DNA of 64,000 nt from the NCBI RefSeq assembly GCF_047302425.1, contig NZ_CP154855.1:1550001-1614000 (forward strand), in the 5' to 3' direction. The position numbers were made by a program, and so were the translations under genes. The stretch comes from Oceanitalea sp047302425 (GTDB taxonomy: Bacteria > Actinomycetota > Actinomycetes > Actinomycetales > Actinomycetaceae). Below the pieces are notes generated by a model that saw only the letters and a program-made list of their open reading frames with translations, did not search any database and was not told the origin of the DNA. Of the stretch, positions 52,078 through 60,473 are shown in pieces. Within the stretch, counting starts at the first letter, position 1, and every line of letters begins with the position of its first letter.

Positions 52078-53109
52078 ATGTCAGACACGATGCGCGCCGC
52101 CGTCGTCCCCGAGCTCGGCCAGCCGCTGAGCATCGAGGACGTCCCCGTCCCGACGCCCGGCCCCTTCGACGCGCTCGTCAAGGTCGAGTACACCGGCGTG
52201 TGCCACACCGACCTCCACGCCGCGCACGGCGACTGGCCGGTCAAGCCAGTCGCCCCCTTCATCCCCGGCCACGAGGGCGTGGGGACCGTCGTCGCCGTCG
52301 GTGAGCGGGTCGAGCGGGTCAAGGTCGGCGACACCGTCGGCAACGCCTGGCTCGCCTCCGCGTGCGGCGAGTGCGAGTACTGCCAGACCGGCTGGGAGAC
52401 GCTGTGCGAGTCGCAGCAGAACAGCGGCTACTCCGTCGACGGCTCCTTCGGCCAGTACATGCTCGTCGACTCCCGCTACTGCCCCGTCATCCCCGACGGC
52501 GTGGACCCGGCCGCCGCCGCGCCGATCCTCTGCGCCGGGGTCACCGTCTACAAGGGCCTCAAGGTCACCGACACCAAGCCGGGGGAGTGGGTGCTCGTCT
52601 CGGGCATCGGCGGGCTGGGGCACATCGCCGTCCAGTACGCCGTCGCGATGGGGCTGCGGGTCGCCGCTGTCGACGTCGACGACAGCAAGCTCGAGCTGGC
52701 CCGCCGACACGGGGCGGAGGTCGCCGTCAACGCGCGCACGAGCGCGGACCCGGCGGCCGAGATCAAGGCAGCCACCGGCGGCGTCCACGGTGCGCTCGTC
52801 ACCGCCGTCAACGCCCACGCCTTCCCGCAGGCCGTCGCGGCGCTGCGCCGGGGTGGCACCGTCTCGCTCGTCGGTCTGCCGCCCGAGCAGTTCCCGCTCG
52901 ACATCTTCACCACGGTGCTCTTGGGTCTCACCGTGCGCGGCTCGATCGTCGGCACCCGCAAGGACATGGCCGAGGCGCTCGACTTCTTCGCCCGCGGCAA
53001 GATCAGCCCGACCTTCACGGTCCGCCCGATGGAGGAGATCAACGCGATCTTCGCCGAGATGGAGGAGGGCAGGATCGACGGCCGCGTGGTCATGACCATG
53101 GCCGGCTGA
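52078..53109 (+). CDS. adhP: Zinc-dependent alcohol dehydrogenase (AdhP-like)
   Basis: 343 residues. MDR superfamily. Catalytic zinc ligands in YTGVCHTDLHAAHGDWP and PGHEGVG, structural zinc CGECEYCQTGWETLC, and the NAD motif SGIGGLGHIAVQYA. It oxidises or reduces small alcohols and aldehydes, likely ethanol/acetaldehyde. AAGGAGG at 52067-52073 is a strong ribosome site for ATG 52078. A single gene ending at a very strong hairpin. Confidence 0.93.
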   Translation: MSDTMRAAVVPELGQPLSIEDVPVPTPGPFDALVKVEYTGVCHTDLHAAHGDWPVKPVAPFIPGHEGVGTVVAVGERVERVKVGDTVGNAWLASACGECEYCQTGWETLCESQQNSGYSVDGSFGQYMLVDSRYCPVIPDGVDPAAAAPILCAGVTVYKGLKVTDTKPGEWVLVSGIGGLGHIAVQYAVAMGLRVAAVDVDDSKLELARRHGAEVAVNARTSADPAAEIKAATGGVHGALVTAVNAHAFPQAVAALRRGGTVSLVGLPPEQFPLDIFTTVLLGLTVRGSIVGTRKDMAEALDFFARGKISPTFTVRPMEEINAIFAEMEEGRIDGRVVMTMAG

Positions 53110-53121
53110 CCCCCTACCGAG

Positions 53122-53170
53122 AACGCCGAGAGCGGAGTTGTTCCGGGGGAACAACTCCGCTCTCGGCGTT
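53122..53170. terminator. Perfect 23-bp hairpin terminator, family A
   Basis: Arms 53122-53144 and 53148-53170 pair perfectly over 23 bp with a GGG loop, between the convergent adhP and aceE genes. The outer part ACGCCGAGAGCGGA matches the family A word. It is the strongest hairpin of the window. Confidence 0.85.
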
Positions 53171-53188
53171 TGCAGGCGGGGAGACGCC

Positions 53189-55930
53189 TTACGCGTCGCC
53201 GCCGGCGGTGCCGGACTCGCCGGCGTTGACGTCGGACAGGCGGTAGCGCTCGGCCGCCTGGCGCGGGATGTCGGCGTCGATCGTGCCCTGGGCCGCGAGG
53301 GCCTGCAGCGCCTTGACCACCATCGAGTGGGAGTCGATGAGGAACTGGCGGCGCGCCGCGGGGCGGGTGTCGGAGTAGCCGAAGCCGTCCGCGCCGAGGA
53401 CGTGGTAGTCGCCCGGCACCCACTGGCGGATCATGTCCGGGACCATGTGGTCCCAGTCGCTCGAGGCGATGAACGGGCCGCCGGCGTCACGCAGCTTGGT
53501 GGTGACGAAGGCCTCGCCGTGGTCGCCGCCCGGCTCGAGGAGACGCTTGCGCTCGACCTCGAGGGCCTGGCGGCGCAGCTCGCCCCAGCTCGTCACGGAC
53601 CACACGCCGGCACGCACGCCCCAGTCCTCGGCGAGGATCTCGCGGGCGTGCATCGCCCACGGAACACCGACGCCCGAGGCCATGAGCTGGACCCACGGCC
53701 CGTCGCCCTCGGCCGCCGCGACGCGGTGGATGCCCTTGACGATGCCCTCGACGTCGACGTCCTCCGGCTCGGCCGGCTGGACCATCGGCTCGTTGTACAC
53801 CGTGAGGTAGTACATGACGTTCGGGTCGCGCGGGTCATCGGCGCCGTACATGCGCTGCAGGCCGTCGCGGACGATGTGGCGGATCTCGTAGGCGTAGGCG
53901 GGGTCGTAGTTGACGAACGCCGGGTTCGTCTGGGCGAGCACGAGGGAGTGCCCGTCCATGTGCTGCAGACCCTCACCGGCCAGCGTCGTGCGGCCCGCGG
54001 TGGCGCCGATGACGAAGCCGCGCGCGAGCTGGTCGCCGGCGGCCCAGAACTGGTCGCCAGTCCGCTGGAAGCCGAACATCGAGTAGAAGATGTAGACCGG
54101 GATGAGCGGCTCGCCGAGGGTGGCGTAGGACGTGCCGACGGTCTGGAAGACCGCGGCCGAGCCCGCCTCGTTGATGCCCATGTGCATGATCTGGCCGGTC
54201 TCGGACTCCTTGTAGGAGAGCATGAGGTCGGCGTCCACGGCGGTGTAGTTCTGGCCGTGGGTGTTGAAGATCTTCGCGGTCGGGAAGATGGCGTCCAGGC
54301 CGAAGGTGCGGGCCTCGTCCGGGATGATCGGCACGATGCGGTTGCCGATCTCCTTGTCCTTCATCAGCTCCTTGAGGAGGCGGACGAAAGCCATGGTCGA
54401 GGCGACCTCCTGCTTGCCCGAGCCGCTCTTGAGCACCTCGAAGGGCTTGTCGCCCGGCAGGGGCAGGGTGCCCTTGTCGCCGCGCCGCTCGGGCACGAAG
54501 CCGCCCAGCGCCTTGCGCCGCTCGAGCATGTACTGCAGCGCCGGGTCGTCCTCCTCGGGCCGGTAGTACGGCGCGTTGAAGGGGTCCTCGAGCTGCTCGT
54601 CGGAGATCGGGATGCGCAGGGCGTCCCGGAGCATCTTGAGGTCCGTCGTCTTCATCTTCTTCATCTGGTGCGTGGAGTTGCGACCAGCGAAGCTCGGGCC
54701 CAGGCCGTAGCCCTTGACCGTCTGCGCGAGGATGACCGTCGGCTGACCGGTGTGGTCCATGGCGGCCTTGTAGGCGGCGTAGATCTTGCGGTAGTCGTGA
54801 CCGCCGCGCTTGAGCGCCCAGATCTCGTCGTCGGTCATGTCCTTGACGAGCTCCTTGGTCCGCGGGTCGCGGCCGAAGAAGTGCTCCCGGACGTAGGCGC
54901 CGTCGTTCGCCTTGTAGGTCTGGTAGTCGCCGTCGAGCGTCTGGTTCATGAGGTTGACCAGCGCGCGGTCCTTGTCGGCGTTGAGCAGGGAGTCCCACTC
55001 GCGGCCCCACAGCACCTTGATGACGTTCCAGCCGGCCCCGCGGAAGAAGGCCTCGAGCTCCTGGATGATCTTGCCGTTGCCGCGGACCGGGCCGTCGAGG
55101 CGCTGCAGGTTGCAGTTGACGACGAAGGTGAGGTTGTCCAGCCCCTGCTGGGCGGCGAGCTGGAGCATGCCGCGCGACTCGGGCTCGTCCATCTCGCCGT
55201 CGCCGAGGAAGGCCCACACGTGCTGCTGGGAGGTGTCCTTGATCCCGCGCTCGTGGACGTAGCGGTTGGTGAAGGCCTGGTGGATGGCCTCGGCCGGGCC
55301 CAGTCCCATGGAGACCGTGGGGAACTCCCAGAAGTCGTCCATGAGGCGCGGGTGCGGGTAGGAGGGCAGCCCGCCGCCGGGGTGGGAGTGCTCCTGGCGG
55401 AAGCCGTCGAGGTCGTCCTCGGTGAGGCGGCCCTCGAGGTAGGCGCGGGCGTAGTTGCCCGGCGCTGAGTGGCCCTGGAAGAAGACCTGGTCGCCGCCGC
55501 CGGGGTGGTCCTTGCCGCGGAAGAAGTGGTTGAGGCCCACCTCGTAGAGCGTGGCGATGGAGGCGTAGGAGGAGATGTGGCCACCGACGGCCACGCCCGG
55601 GCGCTGGGCACGGGTGACCATGACGGCGGCGTTCCAGCGGATCCAGCCGCGGTACTTGCGCTCGGTGGCCTCGTCGCCGGGGAAGTAGGGCTCCTCGTGG
55701 ACGCCGATGGTGTTGACGTACGGCGTCGTCATGGGCGCCGGCACGGCGACGTTGCGCTGACGTGCGCGGCGCAGCAGGTTGAGCAGCATGTACCGGGCCC
55801 GCGGCCCGCCGCGCTCGTCGATGAGACCATCGAGGGACTCGAGCCACTCCTGGGTCTCAGCGGTGTCAATGTCCCTGACCTGGCTCAGCAGGCCGTCGAT
55901 GAGCGGTCCAGATCCGTCCTGTGGACTCAC
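53189..55930 (-). CDS. aceE: Pyruvate dehydrogenase E1 component (homodimeric)
   Basis: 913 residues. Thiamine-diphosphate enzyme that decarboxylates pyruvate and passes acetyl to lipoylated E2. YFPGDEATERKYRGWIRWNAAVMV, thiamine motif FLGDGEMDEPESRG to VVNCNLQRLDGPVRGNGKIIQ, SFAGRNSTHQMKKM, and QHMDGHSLVLAQTNPAFVNYDPAYAYE. GTG 55930 has GAGG 4-5 nt upstream. E2 and E3 are not in the window. Neighbouring lipA/lipB and FAS genes fit acetyl-CoA use. Confidence 0.96.
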   Translation of the reverse strand: MSPQDGSGPLIDGLLSQVRDIDTAETQEWLESLDGLIDERGGPRARYMLLNLLRRARQRNVAVPAPMTTPYVNTIGVHEEPYFPGDEATERKYRGWIRWNAAVMVTRAQRPGVAVGGHISSYASIATLYEVGLNHFFRGKDHPGGGDQVFFQGHSAPGNYARAYLEGRLTEDDLDGFRQEHSHPGGGLPSYPHPRLMDDFWEFPTVSMGLGPAEAIHQAFTNRYVHERGIKDTSQQHVWAFLGDGEMDEPESRGMLQLAAQQGLDNLTFVVNCNLQRLDGPVRGNGKIIQELEAFFRGAGWNVIKVLWGREWDSLLNADKDRALVNLMNQTLDGDYQTYKANDGAYVREHFFGRDPRTKELVKDMTDDEIWALKRGGHDYRKIYAAYKAAMDHTGQPTVILAQTVKGYGLGPSFAGRNSTHQMKKMKTTDLKMLRDALRIPISDEQLEDPFNAPYYRPEEDDPALQYMLERRKALGGFVPERRGDKGTLPLPGDKPFEVLKSGSGKQEVASTMAFVRLLKELMKDKEIGNRIVPIIPDEARTFGLDAIFPTAKIFNTHGQNYTAVDADLMLSYKESETGQIMHMGINEAGSAAVFQTVGTSYATLGEPLIPVYIFYSMFGFQRTGDQFWAAGDQLARGFVIGATAGRTTLAGEGLQHMDGHSLVLAQTNPAFVNYDPAYAYEIRHIVRDGLQRMYGADDPRDPNVMYYLTVYNEPMVQPAEPEDVDVEGIVKGIHRVAAAEGDGPWVQLMASGVGVPWAMHAREILAEDWGVRAGVWSVTSWGELRRQALEVERKRLLEPGGDHGEAFVTTKLRDAGGPFIASSDWDHMVPDMIRQWVPGDYHVLGADGFGYSDTRPAARRQFLIDSHSMVVKALQALAAQGTIDADIPRQAAERYRLSDVNAGESGTAGGDA

Positions 55931-55991
55931 ACGTCCTCTTTCCCTCAAGCGTCGGCGCGCCGACGCGCGTGGCTGGTGCTCGGTGTCATCC

Positions 55992-56020
55992 AGATTAGGC
56001 CCATTCTCTCGCTCGTTGAC
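55992..56020 (-). promoter_or_regulatory. Probable aceE promoter
   Basis: On the minus strand GTCAAC (56015-56020) and TAATCT (55992-55997) are 17 nt apart, about 60 nt before the aceE start. The 5-prime leader contains the palindrome GTCGGCGCGCCGAC at 55951-55964, which may form a hairpin near the ribosome site. Confidence 0.5.
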
Positions 56021-56198
56021 AGCCAGTTCCATCGCCGTGCAGCCCGGGGCGCTATGACCTTGACTACAGACGGCGGCGCGACGCGAGGCGGTTCGTCTGG
56101 GATTGGGAACGTCCCGGCAGTAGCGTTGTGCCCGTCCCCACGACCGGTGGGGTCGATCGGCGCACCTGAGCGCCACCGAGACGAGAGTGGGAGTACAC

Positions 56199-56621
56199 GT
56201 GGCAGCGACCGCTGGCCCTGATGCCGGCAGCCGGTTCGGCTTCACCACCGGGCAGGAGATCCAGGAGTTCGGGTACGACACCGATGTCGACGAGGCGGTC
56301 CGCGAGGCCGTCTCGGACGTCACGGGGACGGACCTCGTGGACGAGGAGTACTCCGACGTCGTCGACGGCGCCATCATCTGGTGGCGCGACGACGACGGCG
56401 ACGAGAGCGACCTCACCGACCTCCTCGTCGACGCCCTGGACAACCTGGACGACGCCGGGACGATCGTCGTCCTCACCCCCAAGCCGGGCCGTGGTGGCCA
56501 TGTGGGCCCCGCCGTCGTCGAGGACGCGGCCCGCACGGCCGGTCTGCAGCCGACCGGCTCCGTCGCCGCCGGCGCCGACTGGAACGGGCTGCGTCTGCTC
56601 GCCCGTGGCCGCGGTCGCTGA
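56199..56621 (+). CDS. DUF3052 family protein
   Basis: 140 residues, very acidic. FGFTTGQEIQEFGYDTDVDEAVREAVSDVTGTDLVDEEYSDVVDGAIIWWRDDDGDESDLTD are the blocks of the actinobacterial DUF3052 family, of unknown role. GTG 56199 is preferred because GGGAG lies 5 nt upstream; GTG 56187 is in frame. It overlaps the peroxiredoxin gene by 17 nt. In many actinobacteria this gene lies beside aceE, as here. Confidence 0.88.
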   Translation: MAATAGPDAGSRFGFTTGQEIQEFGYDTDVDEAVREAVSDVTGTDLVDEEYSDVVDGAIIWWRDDDGDESDLTDLLVDALDNLDDAGTIVVLTPKPGRGGHVGPAVVEDAARTAGLQPTGSVAAGADWNGLRLLARGRGR

Positions 56622-57054
56622 CCGGGCGCCCGTCCTCGAGCTGCCCGACACGCACGGCACGCCCGTGCGGGTCGGCGGGGCGCGCACGCGGCCGCAGCTG
56701 GTCGTGTTCCTGCCCTTCGCGTTCTCGCGCGTGTGTGGCGGTGAGCTGCGCGCGCTCGTCGAGGAGCCGCTGACGGGCGTCGACGTCGTCGCCGTCACCT
56801 GCGACCCGGTCTTCACGCTCCGCGCGTGGGGGGAGGAGGAAGGCGTGGGCTTCCCGCTGCTGTCGGACTTCTGGCCGCACGGGCGGGCGGCGCGCGCCTT
56901 CGGGGCGTTCGACGACGCGTCCGGCGCCCCGCAGCGGGTCACCTTCCTCATCGACGACGACGGCGCGGTCGCCTGGTCCGTGCGCACACCGGGTGGGGTG
57001 GCCCGGTCCGTCGCCGACTACCGCGCCGCGGTGGCCGCGCTGACGGGTTCGTAG
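56605..57054 (+). CDS. AhpE-like one-Cys peroxiredoxin
   Basis: 149 residues. Thioredoxin fold; peroxidatic Cys in FLPFAFSRVCGGELRALV, where most peroxiredoxins have PxxxTxxC but AhpE has the related PLAFTxxC pattern. No resolving Cys is visible. It reduces peroxides with a mycothiol/mycoredoxin-type donor. GTG 56605 lies within the DUF3052 gene, so translation is probably coupled. Confidence 0.85.
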   Translation: MAAVADRAPVLELPDTHGTPVRVGGARTRPQLVVFLPFAFSRVCGGELRALVEEPLTGVDVVAVTCDPVFTLRAWGEEEGVGFPLLSDFWPHGRAARAFGAFDDASGAPQRVTFLIDDDGAVAWSVRTPGGVARSVADYRAAVAALTGS

Positions 57055-57144
57055 CGCAGCCCCGCCCCTCGCCGACAGCGGCCCTGTCCCCGCCGACAGT
57101 CGGATTCCTCCACCGCTGGCCCGGCGGCCCGGCATGATGCGGCC

Positions 57145-57597
57145 ATGGCAGAGCAACGGGTCCGGCAGCTGCGGGTCGTCGTCGAGGCGGAGGACTACGA
57201 CGAGGCGGTCCGCTTCTTCCGCGACGTCCTCGGCATGGACGAGCAGGCGGCCTTCGCCGAGGGCGACGACGACCGCGTCGCCATCCTCGACGCCGGCCGC
57301 GCGACGCTCGAGATCGCCTCACCCGCCCACAAGCGGGAGATCGACCGCGTCGAGGGAGTGACCGTGCCGAGCCCGCGGATCCGGCTCGCCTTCGAGGTGG
57401 ACGACTCCCCGGCGGCGACGGCGGAGCTCGCCGCCGCCGGCGGGGAGGTCGTCGCCGAGCCGGTCATGACCCCGTGGCGATCGGTGAACTCCCGGCTCGA
57501 GGCGCCCGCCGGGCTGCAGATCACCCTCTTCCAGGAGACCGAGACGCTGGAGGAGCGCAGCGCGCGCGAGGGCTTCGGCACTGGCACCGAGCGCTGA
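57145..57597 (+). CDS. VOC/glyoxalase family protein
   Basis: 150 residues. Two beta-alpha-beta units: RQLRVVVEAEDYDEAVRFFRDVLGMDEQAAF and RIRLAFEVDDSPAATAELAAAGGEVVAEPVMTPW. VOC proteins bind metals for isomerase, dioxygenase or resistance roles; the substrate is unknown. ATG 57145 follows CATGAT (57133-57138) by 6 nt. Confidence 0.82.
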   Translation: MAEQRVRQLRVVVEAEDYDEAVRFFRDVLGMDEQAAFAEGDDDRVAILDAGRATLEIASPAHKREIDRVEGVTVPSPRIRLAFEVDDSPAATAELAAAGGEVVAEPVMTPWRSVNSRLEAPAGLQITLFQETETLEERSAREGFGTGTER

Positions 57598-57636
57598 CCA
57601 GTACGCTGGCCCCTGGCAGTCGCCCAGGCTGCGTCG

Positions 57637-57710
57637 GGGCCTGTAGCTCAGTTGGTCAGAGCGCCGCGTTTACACCGCGGAGGTCGCCGGTTCGAGACCG
57701 GCCGGGCCCA
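57637..57710 (+). tRNA. tRNA-Val(TAC)
   Basis: 74 nt. Acceptor GGGCCTG/CGGGCCC, D-arm GCTC/GAGC, anticodon arm CCGCG-TTTACAC-CGCGG with anticodon TAC, T-arm GCCGG-TTCGAGA-CCGGC, discriminator A. Its end is 2 nt from the stop of the convergent WYL regulator gene. Confidence 0.96.
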
Positions 57711-57712
57711 CC

Positions 57713-58678
57713 TCACCGTCGGCGGCGGGACACGCTGCCGTACCGCTCGGCCAGCCGGGCGCACGCCTCGCGCAGCTCGGCGGGGGAGACGTCCTCGATC
57801 GGTGCGTCGAAACGGCCGAGCAAGGCGGCCAGGGCGGTCCACGACCAGGAGCCCGCTGACACCCGGCAGCGGTCGGCGTCGAGCGCGACGACGGTCCCGT
57901 CCCCGACGAACGGGGCGAGCTCGTGTGCCGGCCGGGCGAGCGTGGCCTCGCCGCGGCACGGCCAGTCGGCGCTGCCGGCCGAGCCGCGGAAGGCGCCGGT
58001 GAGGAAGGTCGACACGTCCCCGCCGGGCAGCGGCCGGGGGGTGAAGGTGACTCCGGTGCGCATCCGCGGGCGGAGGCGGTCGAGGCGGAAGGTGCGCCAG
58101 TCCTCCCGGTCGAGGTCCCACGCGACGAGGTACCAGCGCCCGGAGCGGCTCACCACGTGGTGCGGCTCGGCCCGCCGCGGGGGCCGCCCGTCCTCCTCGC
58201 TGCCATAGTCGAAGCGCAGCACCTCGCGCCGGTGGGCGGCGGCGCTGACGGCGACGAGCACCTCGGGGGCGACGGCGGGTGTTCCCGCGCGCGGGTCGAC
58301 GGCGGTGACGGCGACGGCGTCGACCCGGTGGCGCAGCGCCGCGGGCATGAGCTGGCGGACGGTGGCGAGGGCCCGCGTGGCGGCGTCGTCGGTGGACAGG
58401 CCGCTGGCCGAGGCGGTCCGCAGGGCGACGGCGATCGCGACGGCCTGGTCGTCGTCGAAGAGCATCGGCGGCAGCTCGGCACCGGCCTCGAGCCGGTACC
58501 CGCCGTCGGGACCCATGACGGCGGTGACCCGGTAGCCGAGCTCGCGGAGACGGTCGACGTCGCGGCGCACGGTCCGCGGACTCACGCCCATGCGCTCGGC
58601 CAGGTGCTGCCCGGGCCAGTCGCGCCGCGTCTGCAGCAGCGAGAGCAGGCTCAGGAGCCGGGAGGTCGGCGTCGTCAT
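57713..58678 (-). CDS. WYL-domain transcriptional regulator
   Basis: 321 residues. N-terminal DeoR-type helix-turn-helix (RLLSLLSLLQTRRDWPGQHLAERMGVSPRTVRRDVDRLRELGY), then a WYL ligand-binding domain (RFDYGSEEDG, SRSGRWYLVAWDLDREDWRTFRLDR) and a WCX end. ATG 58678 has TACGGT on the minus strand (58685-58690) at 6 nt. It is divergent from a PhnB-like VOC gene, which it probably controls, a frequent pairing. Confidence 0.88.
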   Translation of the reverse strand: MTTPTSRLLSLLSLLQTRRDWPGQHLAERMGVSPRTVRRDVDRLRELGYRVTAVMGPDGGYRLEAGAELPPMLFDDDQAVAIAVALRTASASGLSTDDAATRALATVRQLMPAALRHRVDAVAVTAVDPRAGTPAVAPEVLVAVSAAAHRREVLRFDYGSEEDGRPPRRAEPHHVVSRSGRWYLVAWDLDREDWRTFRLDRLRPRMRTGVTFTPRPLPGGDVSTFLTGAFRGSAGSADWPCRGEATLARPAHELAPFVGDGTVVALDADRCRVSAGSWSWTALAALLGRFDAPIEDVSPAELREACARLAERYGSVSRRRR

Positions 58679-58780
58679 GACTCCACCGTAGGGGAGGTGG
58701 CGGACACGATCTGACCTGCACTGGTGGCACCGTCGCTCCTGTCCCCACCACGGGGAGCCCACAACCGAAGGAGCACCACC

Positions 58781-59206
58781 ATGTCCGTCGCCGTCACCCC
58801 CCACCTCAACTTCCGCGGACAGGCACGCCAGGCGCTGGAGCACTACCGATCCGTGTTCGGCGGGGAGGTCGTCGCCGTCACCCACGCCGACACCGGCCGC
58901 CCCGTCCCCGCCGGGGAGGAGGCGAACATCAGCTGGGGCCAGGTCTCCTCGCCGGCCGGCGTGCGCGTCATGGCCTACGACGTCCCCTCCACCGACCCGT
59001 GGGACCAGGGCACCAACGCGTCGTACGTGTCGGTGCGCGGGACCGACGCCGAGGAGATCCGCGGCTACTGGGAGGCGTTGGCCGCCGACGCCACCGTCCT
59101 CGTCCCGCTCGCCCCCGCCCCGTGGGCGCCGCTCTACGGGATGCTCGTCGACCCCTTCGGCATCACCTGGGTGCTCGACGTCGAGATGGCGTGGGACGGC
59201 GCCTGA
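58781..59206 (+). CDS. PhnB-like VOC family protein
   Basis: 141 residues. VTPHLNFRGQARQALEHYRSVFGGEVVAVTHAD and the closing LYGMLVDPFGITWVLDVE are typical of the PhnB/3-demethylubiquinone methyltransferase-like VOC group, function unknown. AAGGAG at 58768-58773 is the ribosome site for ATG 58781. Divergent from the WYL regulator. Confidence 0.85.
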   Translation: MSVAVTPHLNFRGQARQALEHYRSVFGGEVVAVTHADTGRPVPAGEEANISWGQVSSPAGVRVMAYDVPSTDPWDQGTNASYVSVRGTDAEEIRGYWEALAADATVLVPLAPAPWAPLYGMLVDPFGITWVLDVEMAWDGA

Positions 59207-59253
59207 CGTCGCGTGCCGGGCCGGTCTGCCGCGCCGCGGTAGGCCGGCCGGTA

Positions 59254-60297
59254 CTAGGTGCTCTCCCGCACGACGAGGGTGGCGGGCATCGTCACGGACT
59301 TCGTGGCACCGCCGGCGATGATCTCGAGGAGGAGGGAGACCATCTCGGCGCTGATGCGGTCGAAGGGCTGGCGCATCGTCGTGAGCGGCGGGTCGAGGTT
59401 GACCGCGAGCCCGGAGTCGTCGAAGCCGCCGACGGCGACGTCCTCCGGGATGCTGCGACCCGCCCGGCGCAGCACGGTGATCGCCCCGGCGGCCATGGCG
59501 TCGGAGGCCGCGAAGACGGCGTCGATGTCCGGGGCGCGCTCGAGCAGCTCGGTCATCGCGGCCGCGCCGGACTCGGTGCCGAAGTCGCCGTGGGCGACGA
59601 GCGCGGGGTCGTAGTCCGCGCCGAGCTCGTCCCGGTAGGCCTCGAAGCGGTACCGGCCACCGGGCAGGTCGAGCGGGCCGGTGATCGTCGCGATCCGCCG
59701 CCTGCCGCGCGAGCGCAGGTGGCTGACCATCTCGCGCGCGCCCCCCGCCTCGTCCACGGAGACCGAGGCGACCCGGTCGGTCCGTCCCAGGGGCAGCCCG
59801 CAGGACACGAGCGGGACCTCGTGGGCGAGGAGGAGGTCGAGGAGCGGCTCGTTCTCGTGGGAGGAGATGAGCATCGCGCCGTCGACGTGGCCGGCGGACA
59901 TGTACGCGGCGACGTTCTCCCGCTCCTTCGGGGTGCCGGCGACGAGCAGGTTGAGCGTCATCTGCCGGGCGGTCAGCGCCTCGGCGGCCCCGCGCAGGAG
60001 CGGGGCGTAGGTCGGGTCGGCGAAGAGCCGGTCCTGCGGCTCGGCGAGGAGGAAGGCGATGGCGTTGGCCCGGCCCGTCGCCAGCGAGCGGGCGTGCTGG
60101 TTGGTGCGGTAGCCGGTCCGCCGGATGGCCCGCTCGACGGCGTCGCGCGCCTCGGGGGAGACCCATTTGCCGCCGTTGAGGTAGCGCGACACCGTCCCGC
60201 GCGACACGCCGGCCTCCGCCGCGACGTCGCGGATGGTCGGGCGACGCCGCGGTGCGTCGGCGGGGGCCGCGGCGGACGCGGCCGGGATGGTCTTCAC
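59254..60297 (-). CDS. LacI-family regulator of sugar module 2
   Basis: 347 residues. Helix-turn-helix RPTIRDVAAEAGVSRGTVSRYLNGGKWVSPEARDAVERAIRRTGY after a 19-residue Ala/Pro extension, then a sugar-binding sensor with VGGFDDSGLAVNLDPPLTTMRQP. Divergent from the beta-galactosidase gene. Two CTGTG-type operators in the shared gap are its likely targets. Confidence 0.9.
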   Translation of the reverse strand: MKTIPAASAAAPADAPRRRPTIRDVAAEAGVSRGTVSRYLNGGKWVSPEARDAVERAIRRTGYRTNQHARSLATGRANAIAFLLAEPQDRLFADPTYAPLLRGAAEALTARQMTLNLLVAGTPKERENVAAYMSAGHVDGAMLISSHENEPLLDLLLAHEVPLVSCGLPLGRTDRVASVSVDEAGGAREMVSHLRSRGRRRIATITGPLDLPGGRYRFEAYRDELGADYDPALVAHGDFGTESGAAAMTELLERAPDIDAVFAASDAMAAGAITVLRRAGRSIPEDVAVGGFDDSGLAVNLDPPLTTMRQPFDRISAEMVSLLLEIIAGGATKSVTMPATLVVREST

Positions 60298-60337
60298 CGG
60301 CCAGACCTTACGCCGTCCGAGGCGGTCAGCGGGACCG

Positions 60338-60355
60338 CCTGTGCGCGATCACAGG
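60338..60355. promoter_or_regulatory. LacI operator O1, module 2
   Basis: CCTGTG-cgcgat-CACAGG, a perfect 6-6-6 inverted repeat with a central CG. It lies close to the LacI gene start (60297) and matches the consensus CTGTGNNCGNNCACAG shared with the second site. Confidence 0.8.
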
Positions 60356-60393
60356 AATTCGCACCGACCGAACACAAACAACCGTTGTCGCAC

Positions 60394-60423
60394 TTGACAT
60401 TCCAGACTGTGCCCGGTCACAGT
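60394..60423 (+). promoter_or_regulatory. Beta-galactosidase promoter with LacI operator O2
   Basis: TTGACA at 60394-60399 and CACAGT at 60418-60423 (18-nt spacer) form the promoter. ACTGTG-cccggt-CACAGT at 60406-60423 is a perfect inverted repeat covering the spacer and -10. The centre-to-centre distance to O1 is 68 bp, which would allow looping. Confidence 0.75.
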
Positions 60424-60473
60424 TAGCGCACGGCGCGCACCCGGCGCCGGGTCCACCGAGGCGACGGAGCGTC

